A stretch of 64,000 nucleotides of DNA from an uncultured Pelagibacteraceae bacterium (GTDB lineage: Bacteria > Pseudomonadota > Alphaproteobacteria > Pelagibacterales > Pelagibacteraceae): assembly GCA_902567765.1 (NCBI GenBank), contig CACFNI010000003.1:1-64000 (forward strand), in the 5' to 3' direction. Both the position numbers and the translations under genes were made by a program. The notes beneath the pieces were generated by a model. The model worked only from the letters and a program-made list of their open reading frames with translations. It ran no database searches and was not told the origin of the DNA. Below, piece by piece: positions 1 to 7,713 of the stretch (position 1 is its first letter; every line of letters begins with the position of its first letter).

Positions 1-1050
1 TTTCTTTTTACCTTTTTTCTTTTTAGCTTTTTCTTTTTTCTTTTTCTTGTTTACTTTTTTCTTTTTCTTCTTTTTATTTTCTTTAGCTTTTTCTTGCTTA
101 GGTTCTTTTGGCTCAACTTTTGGCTCAGCTACCTCAGGTGTCTCTGGTTCTGCAACATCTTGCTCTATAGTAGTTTCTTCAGTGATACTTTGATCAGGTG
201 TTTCTAAATCTGAAACATCTTCTCCTCTTTCTTTTAATAATACAATTCTTTTTTCTTTATCAACTTTAATATTTTGTTTGATTAAAGTTTTAATCTCTTC
301 TTTATCTAAACCAGCTTCTTTAAGTTCTTTTCTTATTTTTTTTCTGATTGCTTTCTTTTCTTCTTTTGAAGCACCTTCCATTTTTGCTGTTCTAAGTGCC
401 TTCATTCTTTTTTTGAATTTTTTTAATTGACCTTGTGAAATTTGTTTTGCTTTTCCTGGTTTCTTTCCAGACGTCATACTTGCAAATGTATAAGGGTTAT
501 TAAGCATGGTGTTTCCAAACTTATTACCAACAAGTACGGCTCCAGGTCTTAATCCTAATGTATTATTTTTTCCTGGACCGATTAACAACGTATCTGTTCT
601 TTTATTTTTTCTAGAAACTATTGTTTGAAATTCTGTTCCTCTAGATCCTAGAGTTCCTTCAGGGACTTTTACAGTTAAACTATCTGGATCTTTTTTGCTT
701 ATTAATCCAGAAATTACTTTTAAACTTCCCTCTTTAACTGTTGCAACGATTTTTCCATCATTAGTTTTAGGATCATATATAAAAGTGTCCATTAAAACTT
801 CTGAGTCTGCACCAATTGTAAATGTTGATTGATCTAATAATAAAAGTTGTGTTCCTGATCCAGCGCCTGCATAAATAGTCTCATTTAAATAAATTTTATC
901 ACCCGCTTTTAGAGTTCTTGTTTCTGTTTTAACTGTTCCTGAAATAGCACCAACTATACCAACTAGTTGTTTTTCAATACTTAACTCTTGCGATTGCGAC
1001 GTATTCACTAAGAGAAAAAAGCTTGCTACAAATGCTAAAATTTTCTTCAT
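1..1050 (-). CDS. FecR-domain exported protein with lysine-rich tail (3' end outside window)
   Basis: This open frame is absent from the ORF track because it has no stop inside the window; I translated it from the ATG at 1048-1050 (complement). It has a signal peptide (MKKILAFVASFFLLVN), then a FecR-like domain with the typical run LLDQSTFTIGADS, FIYDP, VKEGSLKVISG and VPEGTLGSRGTEF. It closely matches the 191-residue protein at 22745-23320. Unlike that copy, it continues beyond the FecR domain for at least 150 residues of charged sequence (KKEEKKAIRKKIRKELKEAG, then proline/glutamate-rich) into a tail that is almost pure lysine. FecR domains of this type are usually exported and found with outer-membrane or sensory proteins; the exact role is unknown. 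It follows the barrel gene at 1170-2897 in the same direction. Confidence 0.82.
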   Translation of the reverse strand, partial: MKKILAFVASFFLLVNTSQSQELSIEKQLVGIVGAISGTVKTETRTLKAGDKIYLNETIYAGAGSGTQLLLLDQSTFTIGADSEVLMDTFIYDPKTNDGKIVATVKEGSLKVISGLISKKDPDSLTVKVPEGTLGSRGTEFQTIVSRKNKRTDTLLIGPGKNNTLGLRPGAVLVGNKFGNTMLNNPYTFASMTSGKKPGKAKQISQGQLKKFKKRMKALRTAKMEGASKEEKKAIRKKIRKELKEAGLDKEEIKTLIKQNIKVDKEKRIVLLKERGEDVSDLETPDQSITEETTIEQDVAEPETPEVAEPKVEPKEPKQEKAKENKKKKKKKVNKKKKKEKAKKKKGKKK

Positions 1051-1105
1051 AACTAAATTATCTAAAATTTATAGTATAAATTCAACATCTTTAAAGTTAA
1101 ATTTT

Positions 1106-1118
1106 GACCAAAATGGGT
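1106..1118. promoter_or_regulatory. Candidate operator, ACCYA-N3-TRGGT family (weak copy)
   Basis: GACCAAAATGGGT lies 55 bp upstream of the FecR-protein ATG at 1050. It fits the 13-bp inverted repeat seen near the regulator gene at 15.2 kb, with one mismatch in the left arm. On the minus strand a TATACT hexamer follows about 27 bp downstream. The call is inference from similarity and position. Confidence 0.3.
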
Positions 1119-1169
1119 GCATTTTTTAAAGCTTTTTTCATAAATTTAATAAAAATTAAATATTTTCTA

Positions 1170-2897
1170 TTATTTGTTTAATTGAAACCCCTTGGTGAAA
1201 CTTAATGAGTAAGAATCAGCAATATAGTCATAATTCATTATATTGGCTTCAGATATTATTTTCTCATAAGCTAAGTTTATAAACAAATTTTTGTTTGGAT
1301 CTAAAATTGGTATAAAATCACCAAGGGCTTTAGTAACTGAAATATCCATAGTATTTGTATAATCAGATCTTATAATATTTGAGACCACGCTTGTATCTTG
1401 ATGAATATAATCATTAAAACTTAAGGCGTCCCCGATAGAAATATATGCCCAAGGAAATGCAAGGTTTAATCTTAAACTAAAATCATAGGTGTGAAAATCA
1501 TTAGATCCAACTTTTGCTTCTGAAATACTGTAACCTAGCCCTGTTGAAGTTGATGCTATATCATTAATCATATAATCATGTCCGATAGAAACACTGTGGC
1601 CTATCGCATTCGTTTCATCTGCAGTTGTGTCATTCATGTTTCTGTTGTTTTTCGAGTCTGACAAAGAGTAGCCGTAACTAAATGAATGTTGATCATCTTC
1701 ACCTGCGGAAAAAAATCCACCAATACCTACCATTGTTGCAAAATTATCAGCATCATCGCCATTATCAGTTTTACTTAAAGATAATGATGGGCTGATACTT
1801 TGATTTCCAATCGTTGTATCAAAAGCAAATGAAAGACTATAACTATCAAAATCATCTGTAGTATCAGTTACTTGCCTTGAATCTGCAAAACCAGCATTAA
1901 TCATAAAAGAAGATGCCTCTCCAACACGTCTTAGTGCAGTTACACCGATATTACTATTGTAAGTTCTGTCGTGCATTGCAGTGTTAAATGGAACAATTTC
2001 ATCTGAACTAACTTGCAATCTATTCTTTGAAACACTATTAACGTTGTTATTTTGTATAAAACCTGCGCCTAAGTCTGCAAAAAAGTTCCATAACTTAGGA
2101 GCTTTTCTAGCTTTCATTTGTTCTTCAATATCTGCAACGGCTAGTAAATCTTCAGGAGACAAATCTTCACTAGATTTAATTTCCTCAATAATAATCAATG
2201 CTTTGTCTGGAGCGTCTGCTTGTACTAAAACAGATAATAAATATAATTTTATTTCTACATTGTCAGGATAAATCATATTCAATCTCTCTAAAGTAGCGAT
2301 TGTTTGTTTAAAGTTTCCAGCCTTACCTTGTTGCCTTGCGTATTTTAAGTTTAAATCTAAATCGTTAGGGTTTTGTAAAATTTCTATGTAAGTTATATTT
2401 TTGTCAGCAGAACCGGGAATAATTTTTTCTTCTCCATCAATTATTATTGTTTTCGTAGAGGTGTCGGCTTGGGTTAATTTTACAGCCGAAGCTACTTTAA
2501 TTTTCTCTTCTACTTTTGGAACATCAACAATTTCTTCACTAACTATTTTTGGTTTAACTTTTTTAATCTCTTTTTCAACTGGTTTTACAATAACTAATTC
2601 ATTGTCTATAGTAAAATTTTCTTCAATTAAAAAATCGTAATTTTTTGAATTTTTATCGACAATAAAATTTTTATTTATAAATTTTTCTTCAAAAATATCC
2701 GAATTTAAGTTTGGTAATTCAAAAGGTAAGTTTCTAAAGTTTTCACTTTTAGCTCCAGCAGGAACTGTTCGTACTGTTTCTGAAAATAAAGATAATAATC
2801 CAATGGCGAATAAAACAGGGAGAATTGATTGTTTTTTAGACTTATTTTCTAAAAGATAGTTTATTTTTTTTTTTCCTTTTTTTCTTACTTTTTTCAT
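1170..2897 (-). CDS. TPR plus outer-membrane beta-barrel protein, long form
   Basis: A 575-residue envelope protein. Residues 1-60 hold a lysine-rich start followed by one hydrophobic segment (SILPVLFAIGLLSLF). Residues of about 95-140 are rich in VKPVEKE/VPKVEEK repeats, like a periplasm-spanning linker. Residues of about 170-270 carry TPR-type helices (LNLKYARQQGKAGNFKQTIATLERL). The rest, to the C-terminal SLSFTKGFQL, alternates like a transmembrane beta-barrel. Periplasmic TPR followed by a C-terminal barrel is the layout of Slam/DUF560 surface-lipoprotein assembly factors, but I cannot confirm membership. It is paralogous to 21427-22755, which lacks the long N-terminal linker. It precedes the FecR gene at 1-1050, and the paralogue precedes its own FecR gene. 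Confidence 0.8.
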   Translation of the reverse strand: MKKVRKKGKKKINYLLENKSKKQSILPVLFAIGLLSLFSETVRTVPAGAKSENFRNLPFELPNLNSDIFEEKFINKNFIVDKNSKNYDFLIEENFTIDNELVIVKPVEKEIKKVKPKIVSEEIVDVPKVEEKIKVASAVKLTQADTSTKTIIIDGEEKIIPGSADKNITYIEILQNPNDLDLNLKYARQQGKAGNFKQTIATLERLNMIYPDNVEIKLYLLSVLVQADAPDKALIIIEEIKSSEDLSPEDLLAVADIEEQMKARKAPKLWNFFADLGAGFIQNNNVNSVSKNRLQVSSDEIVPFNTAMHDRTYNSNIGVTALRRVGEASSFMINAGFADSRQVTDTTDDFDSYSLSFAFDTTIGNQSISPSLSLSKTDNGDDADNFATMVGIGGFFSAGEDDQHSFSYGYSLSDSKNNRNMNDTTADETNAIGHSVSIGHDYMINDIASTSTGLGYSISEAKVGSNDFHTYDFSLRLNLAFPWAYISIGDALSFNDYIHQDTSVVSNIIRSDYTNTMDISVTKALGDFIPILDPNKNLFINLAYEKIISEANIMNYDYIADSYSLSFTKGFQLNK

Positions 2898-2922
2898 AAA
2901 ATAAAACCATCAAATTTAATTT

Positions 2923-3345
2923 TTAAAAAGCTTCTCCCCAAGTTCCATTTTGGTCTAATGTTAATTGACTTTCTCCATCTGTTGCTTTAATGAGATAGCC
3001 CCCTGAACCACTCTCTATACACATATCCCAGCCAGTTTCTGGCGTAATTATTTGTCCACCAGAAAATAATTCACTATTAATCTCTTTAGAAGTAGCACCC
3101 TCTCCATTTTTTTCGTCTATAGTGCAAGCTGCACCTCCATCAAGAGTAAAAAAATATTCTCCGAAGCTTGATAGATAATCTGATTGTCCTAAAGATATCT
3201 GTTGCATCATATTTTTTGCGCTAGTTTGTTTAGTTCCATCCACATAACCATTGTAAGCAATAAGACCAACAGACGAAAGAACTCCGATAATTGCAATAAC
3301 TACTAAAAGCTCGATCAAACTAAAACCCGAGCTTTTAGTAATCAT
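2923..3345 (-). CDS. Type IV pilin-like protein
   Basis: A 140-residue prepilin. A short basic leader ends in the class III cleavage motif: SSG followed by FSLIELLVVIAIIGVLS, with Glu at position +5 of the mature protein, then an amphipathic helix and a globular part with two cysteines. PilD (20579-21346) would cleave after the glycine and methylate the new N-terminus. It lies 30 bp downstream of the second pilin gene on the same strand and probably shares its transcript. The mature size suits a major or accessory pilin. Which of the two forms the fibre cannot be told from sequence; the neighbour looks more like a classic major pilin. Confidence 0.9.
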   Translation of the reverse strand: MITKSSGFSLIELLVVIAIIGVLSSVGLIAYNGYVDGTKQTSAKNMMQQISLGQSDYLSSFGEYFFTLDGGAACTIDEKNGEGATSKEINSELFSGGQIITPETGWDMCIESGSGGYLIKATDGESQLTLDQNGTWGEAF

Positions 3346-3375
3346 AAATTTTAAATTGCTCTTAAGATCCGATAA

Positions 3376-3825
3376 CTACTCTATAGAAACGTTGTTCGTC
3401 ATCATTTTATCTGAAGCACAATCTTCTTCAAAACAAGTTGTAACTTTTATCGAACTACCTGTTTGTACGATAGCTACTTGACCTTGTTCTGGAGTACCAG
3501 AAGTTATTATTGCATCTTTAGAAGAGTCGAATGAGTTTTTAAAATCTGACAATGCACTTGCAGCTGCATCAGCTGTGTTTGTATCAGCTTTCCTTGTACT
3601 ACAATCAAGATCGCCACCCATTGCATCTGCGTCAGGATCAATTGAACATTTTGCAGTTTCTGCTGCAATATATTTTACTGCTGATGCGTGATTTGATTTT
3701 GTTGCACTTTTATTTGCACCTTCAATGTAACCTTGGTAAGCAACTGTACCAACAGCGGCAAGAATACCAATAATTGCTACTACAACTAATAATTCTATAA
3801 GAGTAAATCCTTTATTATTTTTCAT
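3376..3825 (-). CDS. pilA: Type IV major pilin candidate
   Basis: A 149-residue prepilin with leader MKNNKG, cleavage before FTLIELLVVVAIIGILAAVGTVAYQGY, and Glu+5. The globular part carries two cysteine pairs (C..C near the middle, CFEEDC close to the C-terminus), consistent with alpha/beta-loop and D-region disulphides. It is first in a two-gene pilin transcript and reads away from the STAS gene across a 172-bp divergent intergenic region holding an inverted-repeat site. The gene symbol is assigned by family; the fibre subunit could equally be the neighbour at 2923-3345. Confidence 0.9.
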   Translation of the reverse strand: MKNNKGFTLIELLVVVAIIGILAAVGTVAYQGYIEGANKSATKSNHASAVKYIAAETAKCSIDPDADAMGGDLDCSTRKADTNTADAAASALSDFKNSFDSSKDAIITSGTPEQGQVAIVQTGSSIKVTTCFEEDCASDKMMTNNVSIE

Positions 3826-3935
3826 TTTTATCCCTTTTTAATATTTTTTTTTAAGTAATAGTCTATTTAATATAAAATAATATATTAAGTAAACACTAAA
3901 AAACTTACTAATATTCTTCAATATGATGAAGTATT

Positions 3936-3948
3936 GCCCATATTGGGT
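3936..3948. promoter_or_regulatory. Candidate operator between pilin and STAS genes
   Basis: GCCCATATTGGGT is a near-perfect inverted repeat (CCCA-TAT-TGGG) in the divergent promoter region, 49 bp before the STAS gene ATG and 110 bp before the pilin ATG. It matches the ACCYA-N3-TRGGT pattern seen at 13.2, 15.2 and 34.2 kb in all but the first base of the left arm. Binding is inferred. Confidence 0.45.
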
Positions 3949-3997
3949 CTTAATTATTGATTTTAATAATAAATTTATGTGTTATCTATAAAGTCCA

Positions 3998-4297
3998 ATG
4001 TCATACAAGGTTACAGAAGAAGGTAATATAAGCACGGTTTTTCTTAATGGAGAAATCGATATGGATGTTACTGAAAAAGCTAAAGAAGTAATATTACCTA
4101 TAGTAGAGTCAGGAAAAGAAGTTCATTTGAATTTAAAAGATGTGTCGTATATGGACTCATCAGGAATATCAGTCTTAATTGAGAGTCATCAAAAAGCCCT
4201 AGAAAAAAATACTAAAGTGGTTGTTAAAGAAGTAAGTAAGTCTGTTTTAAAAGTTATTATGATGGCTAAACTTGAACAGATTTTAAACCTTGAATAA
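3998..4297 (+). CDS. STAS-domain anti-sigma factor antagonist
   Basis: A 99-residue single STAS domain of the SpoIIAA/RsbV type. The strand-helix pattern and the phosphorylation-site motif MDSSGISVLIE, with the conserved serine after Asp, are clear. In partner switching, the unphosphorylated antagonist binds the kinase/anti-sigma and frees its other partner; the kinase inactivates it by phosphorylating this serine. Its stop codon overlaps the start of the HATPase gene by one base, so the two are translationally coupled. The matching PP2C phosphatase is at 19135-20415. No sigma factor is visible in the window, so the final target is unknown; the pilus genes around it make surface behaviour a plausible output. 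Confidence 0.92.
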   Translation: MSYKVTEEGNISTVFLNGEIDMDVTEKAKEVILPIVESGKEVHLNLKDVSYMDSSGISVLIESHQKALEKNTKVVVKEVSKSVLKVIMMAKLEQILNLE

Positions 4298-4710
4298 TGA
4301 ATTTATCAGAATCAAAAGATTTTGCTGTAAGTACTGCAAGCTTAAAAGATGTAAGGGTCTTTTGTAGAGAAATTTTTGAAAAAATTAATTTACCTCAAGA
4401 ACAAAAAGATGAATTAGTTTTGGCTATAGCCGAAGCAGCACAAAATATAGTTAAACATGGCTATAAAGGAGTTGAAGAAACTAATGATAGAATGGAAATT
4501 AAAATTTCCTTAAAAGATAAAGATCTTGAAATAGGTTTTTTTGATAAAGGTAAAGCTGTTGTTCCTGAAAATGTAAAACATAGAAAACTCGATGATATAA
4601 AACCTGGTGGCTTAGGAACTTTTTTTATAAAACAAATAATGGATAACGCTGTATTCAAAAAAGATCAAGACGGATGGGTAAACCATCTTATATTAACCAA
4701 AAAGATTTAA
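4297..4710 (+). CDS. Anti-sigma regulatory serine kinase (RsbW/SpoIIAB type HATPase)
   Basis: A 137-residue GHKL ATPase fold. The N-box reads ELVLAIAEAAQNIVKHGY and the glycine-rich ATP lid reads KPGGLGTFFIKQIMD. This is the size and layout of RsbW-type kinases, which phosphorylate a STAS antagonist and alternately sequester a sigma factor or other partner. It shares its first base with the STAS stop codon. Its 3' end overlaps the convergent pilC gene by 4 bp, so the two-gene plus-strand unit is wedged between the pilins and pilC. Confidence 0.92.
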   Translation: MNLSESKDFAVSTASLKDVRVFCREIFEKINLPQEQKDELVLAIAEAAQNIVKHGYKGVEETNDRMEIKISLKDKDLEIGFFDKGKAVVPENVKHRKLDDIKPGGLGTFFIKQIMDNAVFKKDQDGWVNHLILTKKI

Positions 4711-5948
4711 CCGATAATTGCACCAACGTTAAAGATTGGTGAATACATTGCTATCATTAATCCGCCTATCATCACTCCCATAAAAACAATCATGATTGGT
4801 TCAATTAAGCTAGACATATTTTCTACAGAGTTATCAAATTCTTCCTCATAATACATAGCAACAGATCCGAACATTTCATCTAATTGTCCGGTTTGTTCTC
4901 CAACAGAAATCAACTGGCTAAATGTAGGAGGAAACAAAGGTTCTTTCAAAAAAAGTTTTGTTAAAGTATCTCCAGAAAAGACTCCTTTCTTAACATTCTC
5001 AAGAGCTTCTGTAACAACAACATTGTTACTTACTGATTTTGCAATTTCTAAACTTTCTAATAAATTAACTCCAGCCGCACTAAGATTTCCTAAAATTAGT
5101 GAAATTCTTGCAAGAAGTGATTTTAAAATCATATCTCCAAATACTGGTAACTTTAAAACTTGTTTATGCCATTTATATCTTACAAGTGGATTTTTAGTTG
5201 TTAAATACCTAAAAATTAAAAAGCCACCGATCCCTCCAAATAATAATACCATTCCTCCTGTACCTCTTAAAAAATCACTCATAGACATAATCGTTGCTGT
5301 AGCTTTTGGAAGTTCAATGCCCATTCCATCATACATTTTAGCAAAAACTGGAACTACTTTAACTAACATAAAAGCACTTACTGTAATCGCGACTGTAAAC
5401 ATTATAGATGGATACATTAAAGCACCTTTAATTTTTTTTTTGATTTTTTCCTTTTTTTCTAATGACTCAACAATTTTTAATAAGAAAACGTCTAACTTAC
5501 CACTGGCCTCTCCCGCTTTTATAAGGTTACAATAAACATTATCAAAATATTGTGGATACTTTTCAAAACATTTTGATAACGTAACACCACCCTCTAAGCT
5601 TTTTCTTATATCTTCAATAATTTCTTTAATTCCGGGGTTTTCAAGCTGATCTCTTAACATGCCTAAAACCTCAAGTATAGGTAAACCAGCTTTTACCATC
5701 GTTGCAAATTGTTTTGAAAAAATAAGTATATCTTCTGTTTTAGCTTTTTTTTTGCCTCCAAAAAGTGAAAAGCTAGATTTTTTAACTTTATCTTTTGCTT
5801 CAGTCTTTTTTTTCTTACCCTTTATTAAGTTTGTAATTATTACTTTTTGCTCTTTTAACTTGTGGGATGCTTCGTCTTGATTAAGAGCTTCAATTTCACC
5901 CTCAACATATTTGCCTTCAGCAATACCTTTATATGTAAATAATTCCAT
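4707..5948 (-). CDS. pilC: Type IV pilus inner-membrane platform protein PilC
   Basis: A 413-residue GspF/PilC protein. A short N-terminal domain (MELFTYKGIAEGKYVEGEIE) and a lysine-rich linker lead to two repeated cytoplasmic GspF domains (KQFATMVKAGLPILEVLGML and SLILGNLSAAGVNLLESLEI) separated by membrane helices, with a final helix near the C-terminus (LIEPIMIVFMGVMIGGLMIA). It forms the membrane platform on which PilB and PilT act. It lies 10 bp downstream of pilB, in the order M/N-O-P-Q-B-C. Confidence 0.96.
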   Translation of the reverse strand: MELFTYKGIAEGKYVEGEIEALNQDEASHKLKEQKVIITNLIKGKKKKTEAKDKVKKSSFSLFGGKKKAKTEDILIFSKQFATMVKAGLPILEVLGMLRDQLENPGIKEIIEDIRKSLEGGVTLSKCFEKYPQYFDNVYCNLIKAGEASGKLDVFLLKIVESLEKKEKIKKKIKGALMYPSIMFTVAITVSAFMLVKVVPVFAKMYDGMGIELPKATATIMSMSDFLRGTGGMVLLFGGIGGFLIFRYLTTKNPLVRYKWHKQVLKLPVFGDMILKSLLARISLILGNLSAAGVNLLESLEIAKSVSNNVVVTEALENVKKGVFSGDTLTKLFLKEPLFPPTFSQLISVGEQTGQLDEMFGSVAMYYEEEFDNSVENMSSLIEPIMIVFMGVMIGGLMIAMYSPIFNVGAIIG

Positions 5949-5958
5949 TATTGATCAA

Positions 5959-7713
5959 TTATGAGGATAAAACTCGCTCATACTCTCTAAAATTAAGATC
6001 GCCATTTGCAATCATTCTTCTTCCCATATCTTGCATGGTTTGAAAACCCTCTTTTATAGCAATTTCTTTTAATTCAGGAGTGGTAGCTTGTCTAAGTATA
6101 GCTTCTTTAATTGGTTTGGTAACTACTAAAATTTCATAAATACCTTGACGTCCTTTATAACCAGAGTCTTTACACTTTGGACAGCCTTTTCCCTTAGATG
6201 CTTTTACTCTTGATGCTTTTTCTGGAGTAAAACCTAAGTCAGTTAAAACTTTTGGATTAACGTCTTCGTCTGGTACTCTGCAATCTTTACAGTTTCTTCG
6301 TGCAAGTCTTTGCGCAAGGACCATTTGGGTTGCAGCACTTATTAAATAATCTGGTGTTCCCATGTTTTGTAACCTGGTAATTGTACTTGGTGCATCATTA
6401 GTGTGCAGTGTGCTAAATACTAAGTGTCCAGTAAGTGCAGCTTTTAGCCCAATATCAACTGTTTCCTTATCCCTCATCTCACCCACTAATATTATTTCTG
6501 GGTCTTGACGAAGAAATGATCTCAGCGCGGCAGAAAAAGTTAGTCCTATATCATCTTTAATTTGGACTTGTCCTACTCCATCTAGTTCATACTCGACAGG
6601 ATCTTCTGCTGTTAAAATATTTAAATGTGGTTTGCTTACTTCTTTAAGAATACTATACAAAGTTGTTGACTTTCCTGAACCTGTTGGTCCTGTAACAAGT
6701 ATTAACCCTTGTGTACTATGAATTGCTTTTCTTAAGTTTTTTAAATCAGCATCTTCAAAATTTAGTTGTTCTAAAGTTATGTCTCCTGCGTCTTTATTTA
6801 AAACCCGCATTACAATTCTTTCATTGCTAGCAGTTGGCAAAATAGATAATCGTAAATCAACAACTTTACCATCTATTTTAAAATTAATTGCACCATCTTG
6901 TGGTAATCTTCTTTCAGCGATATCTAACTTACCCATAATTTTAAAACGAGTAACTACTGCGCCATAATTATCATGAAGGAACTTTCTGTACTGTTCTTGC
7001 TCTTGCAACATACCATCTAAACGATAACGAACTCTTGAAGAAAATCTATATGGTTCGATATGAATATCACTCACTCCTGACTTGATTGCATCAGCAACAA
7101 CGGCTGTACTAAATTTTATAACTTCTGATTCATTTTCTAGCGCTTCTATATCTTCTTCAGGTGGTTTTTCTAAAACTTCTCCTGCTTCCCCTAAATCAGA
7201 GTCAAAAGTTTTTGTTTTTTCTTTACTAACATTTTCTTTTCTAATTGACTGTGCAGTCACATCGCCCGACTCACTTAATAGTTTATCTATGAAATTAGAA
7301 ATTTGTGTAACCTTTGCAGCATGTAATTCTATATTTTTTTTTGTAATTGCTTTAAGATTTCTCATTAAACCAAGTTTTGAACTATCTGAAATTGCTATAT
7401 GTAAATTTTTTCCCTCTACTTTAAACGGAGCAACAAAATTCATTTTAATATAATTAGATGGTAGAACTGCTTTAATTTCATCAGTAATGTCACTTTTTGT
7501 AAGATCAACAACTTCTAAATTTTGTTCCTTAACTAAAACGTCTAAAATTTTATTTTCATCTGTTAGTTTTAATTCAAATACAGCATCAATCTGTGATGAA
7601 TTTTTTTCAGTACTTACCTTCTTTATATTTGCTAAATCTTTTCCTGAAATAATGTCATGGTCAATTAAGACATTAATTAAATTTATTTCACTTTCTCTAC
7701 TTATTTTAAGCAT
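5959..7713 (-). CDS. pilB: Type IV pilus extension ATPase PilB
   Basis: A 584-residue GspE/PilB ATPase. The N-terminal GspE-II domain is followed by a catalytic half with Walker A GPTGSGKSTTLYSI, an Asp box, Walker B ILVGEMRDKETVD and a His box around STLHTNDAPS. The zinc-binding tetracysteine is present as CKDC...CPKC. This hexamer powers pilin addition. Its ATG overlaps the pilQ stop region by one base, and pilC follows after 10 bp. Confidence 0.96.
   Translation of the reverse strand: MLKISRESEINLINVLIDHDIISGKDLANIKKVSTEKNSSQIDAVFELKLTDENKILDVLVKEQNLEVVDLTKSDITDEIKAVLPSNYIKMNFVAPFKVEGKNLHIAISDSSKLGLMRNLKAITKKNIELHAAKVTQISNFIDKLLSESGDVTAQSIRKENVSKEKTKTFDSDLGEAGEVLEKPPEEDIEALENESEVIKFSTAVVADAIKSGVSDIHIEPYRFSSRVRYRLDGMLQEQEQYRKFLHDNYGAVVTRFKIMGKLDIAERRLPQDGAINFKIDGKVVDLRLSILPTASNERIVMRVLNKDAGDITLEQLNFEDADLKNLRKAIHSTQGLILVTGPTGSGKSTTLYSILKEVSKPHLNILTAEDPVEYELDGVGQVQIKDDIGLTFSAALRSFLRQDPEIILVGEMRDKETVDIGLKAALTGHLVFSTLHTNDAPSTITRLQNMGTPDYLISAATQMVLAQRLARRNCKDCRVPDEDVNPKVLTDLGFTPEKASRVKASKGKGCPKCKDSGYKGRQGIYEILVVTKPIKEAILRQATTPELKEIAIKEGFQTMQDMGRRMIANGDLNFREYERVLSS

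Noticed and set aside
1981-2640. Plus-strand ORFs of 96 and 79 residues
   Set aside because: Both lie wholly inside the minus-strand TPR/barrel gene and show no independent support.
5023-5535. 170-residue plus-strand ORF inside pilC
   Set aside because: Antisense shadow with no family features; pilC on the other strand is well supported.
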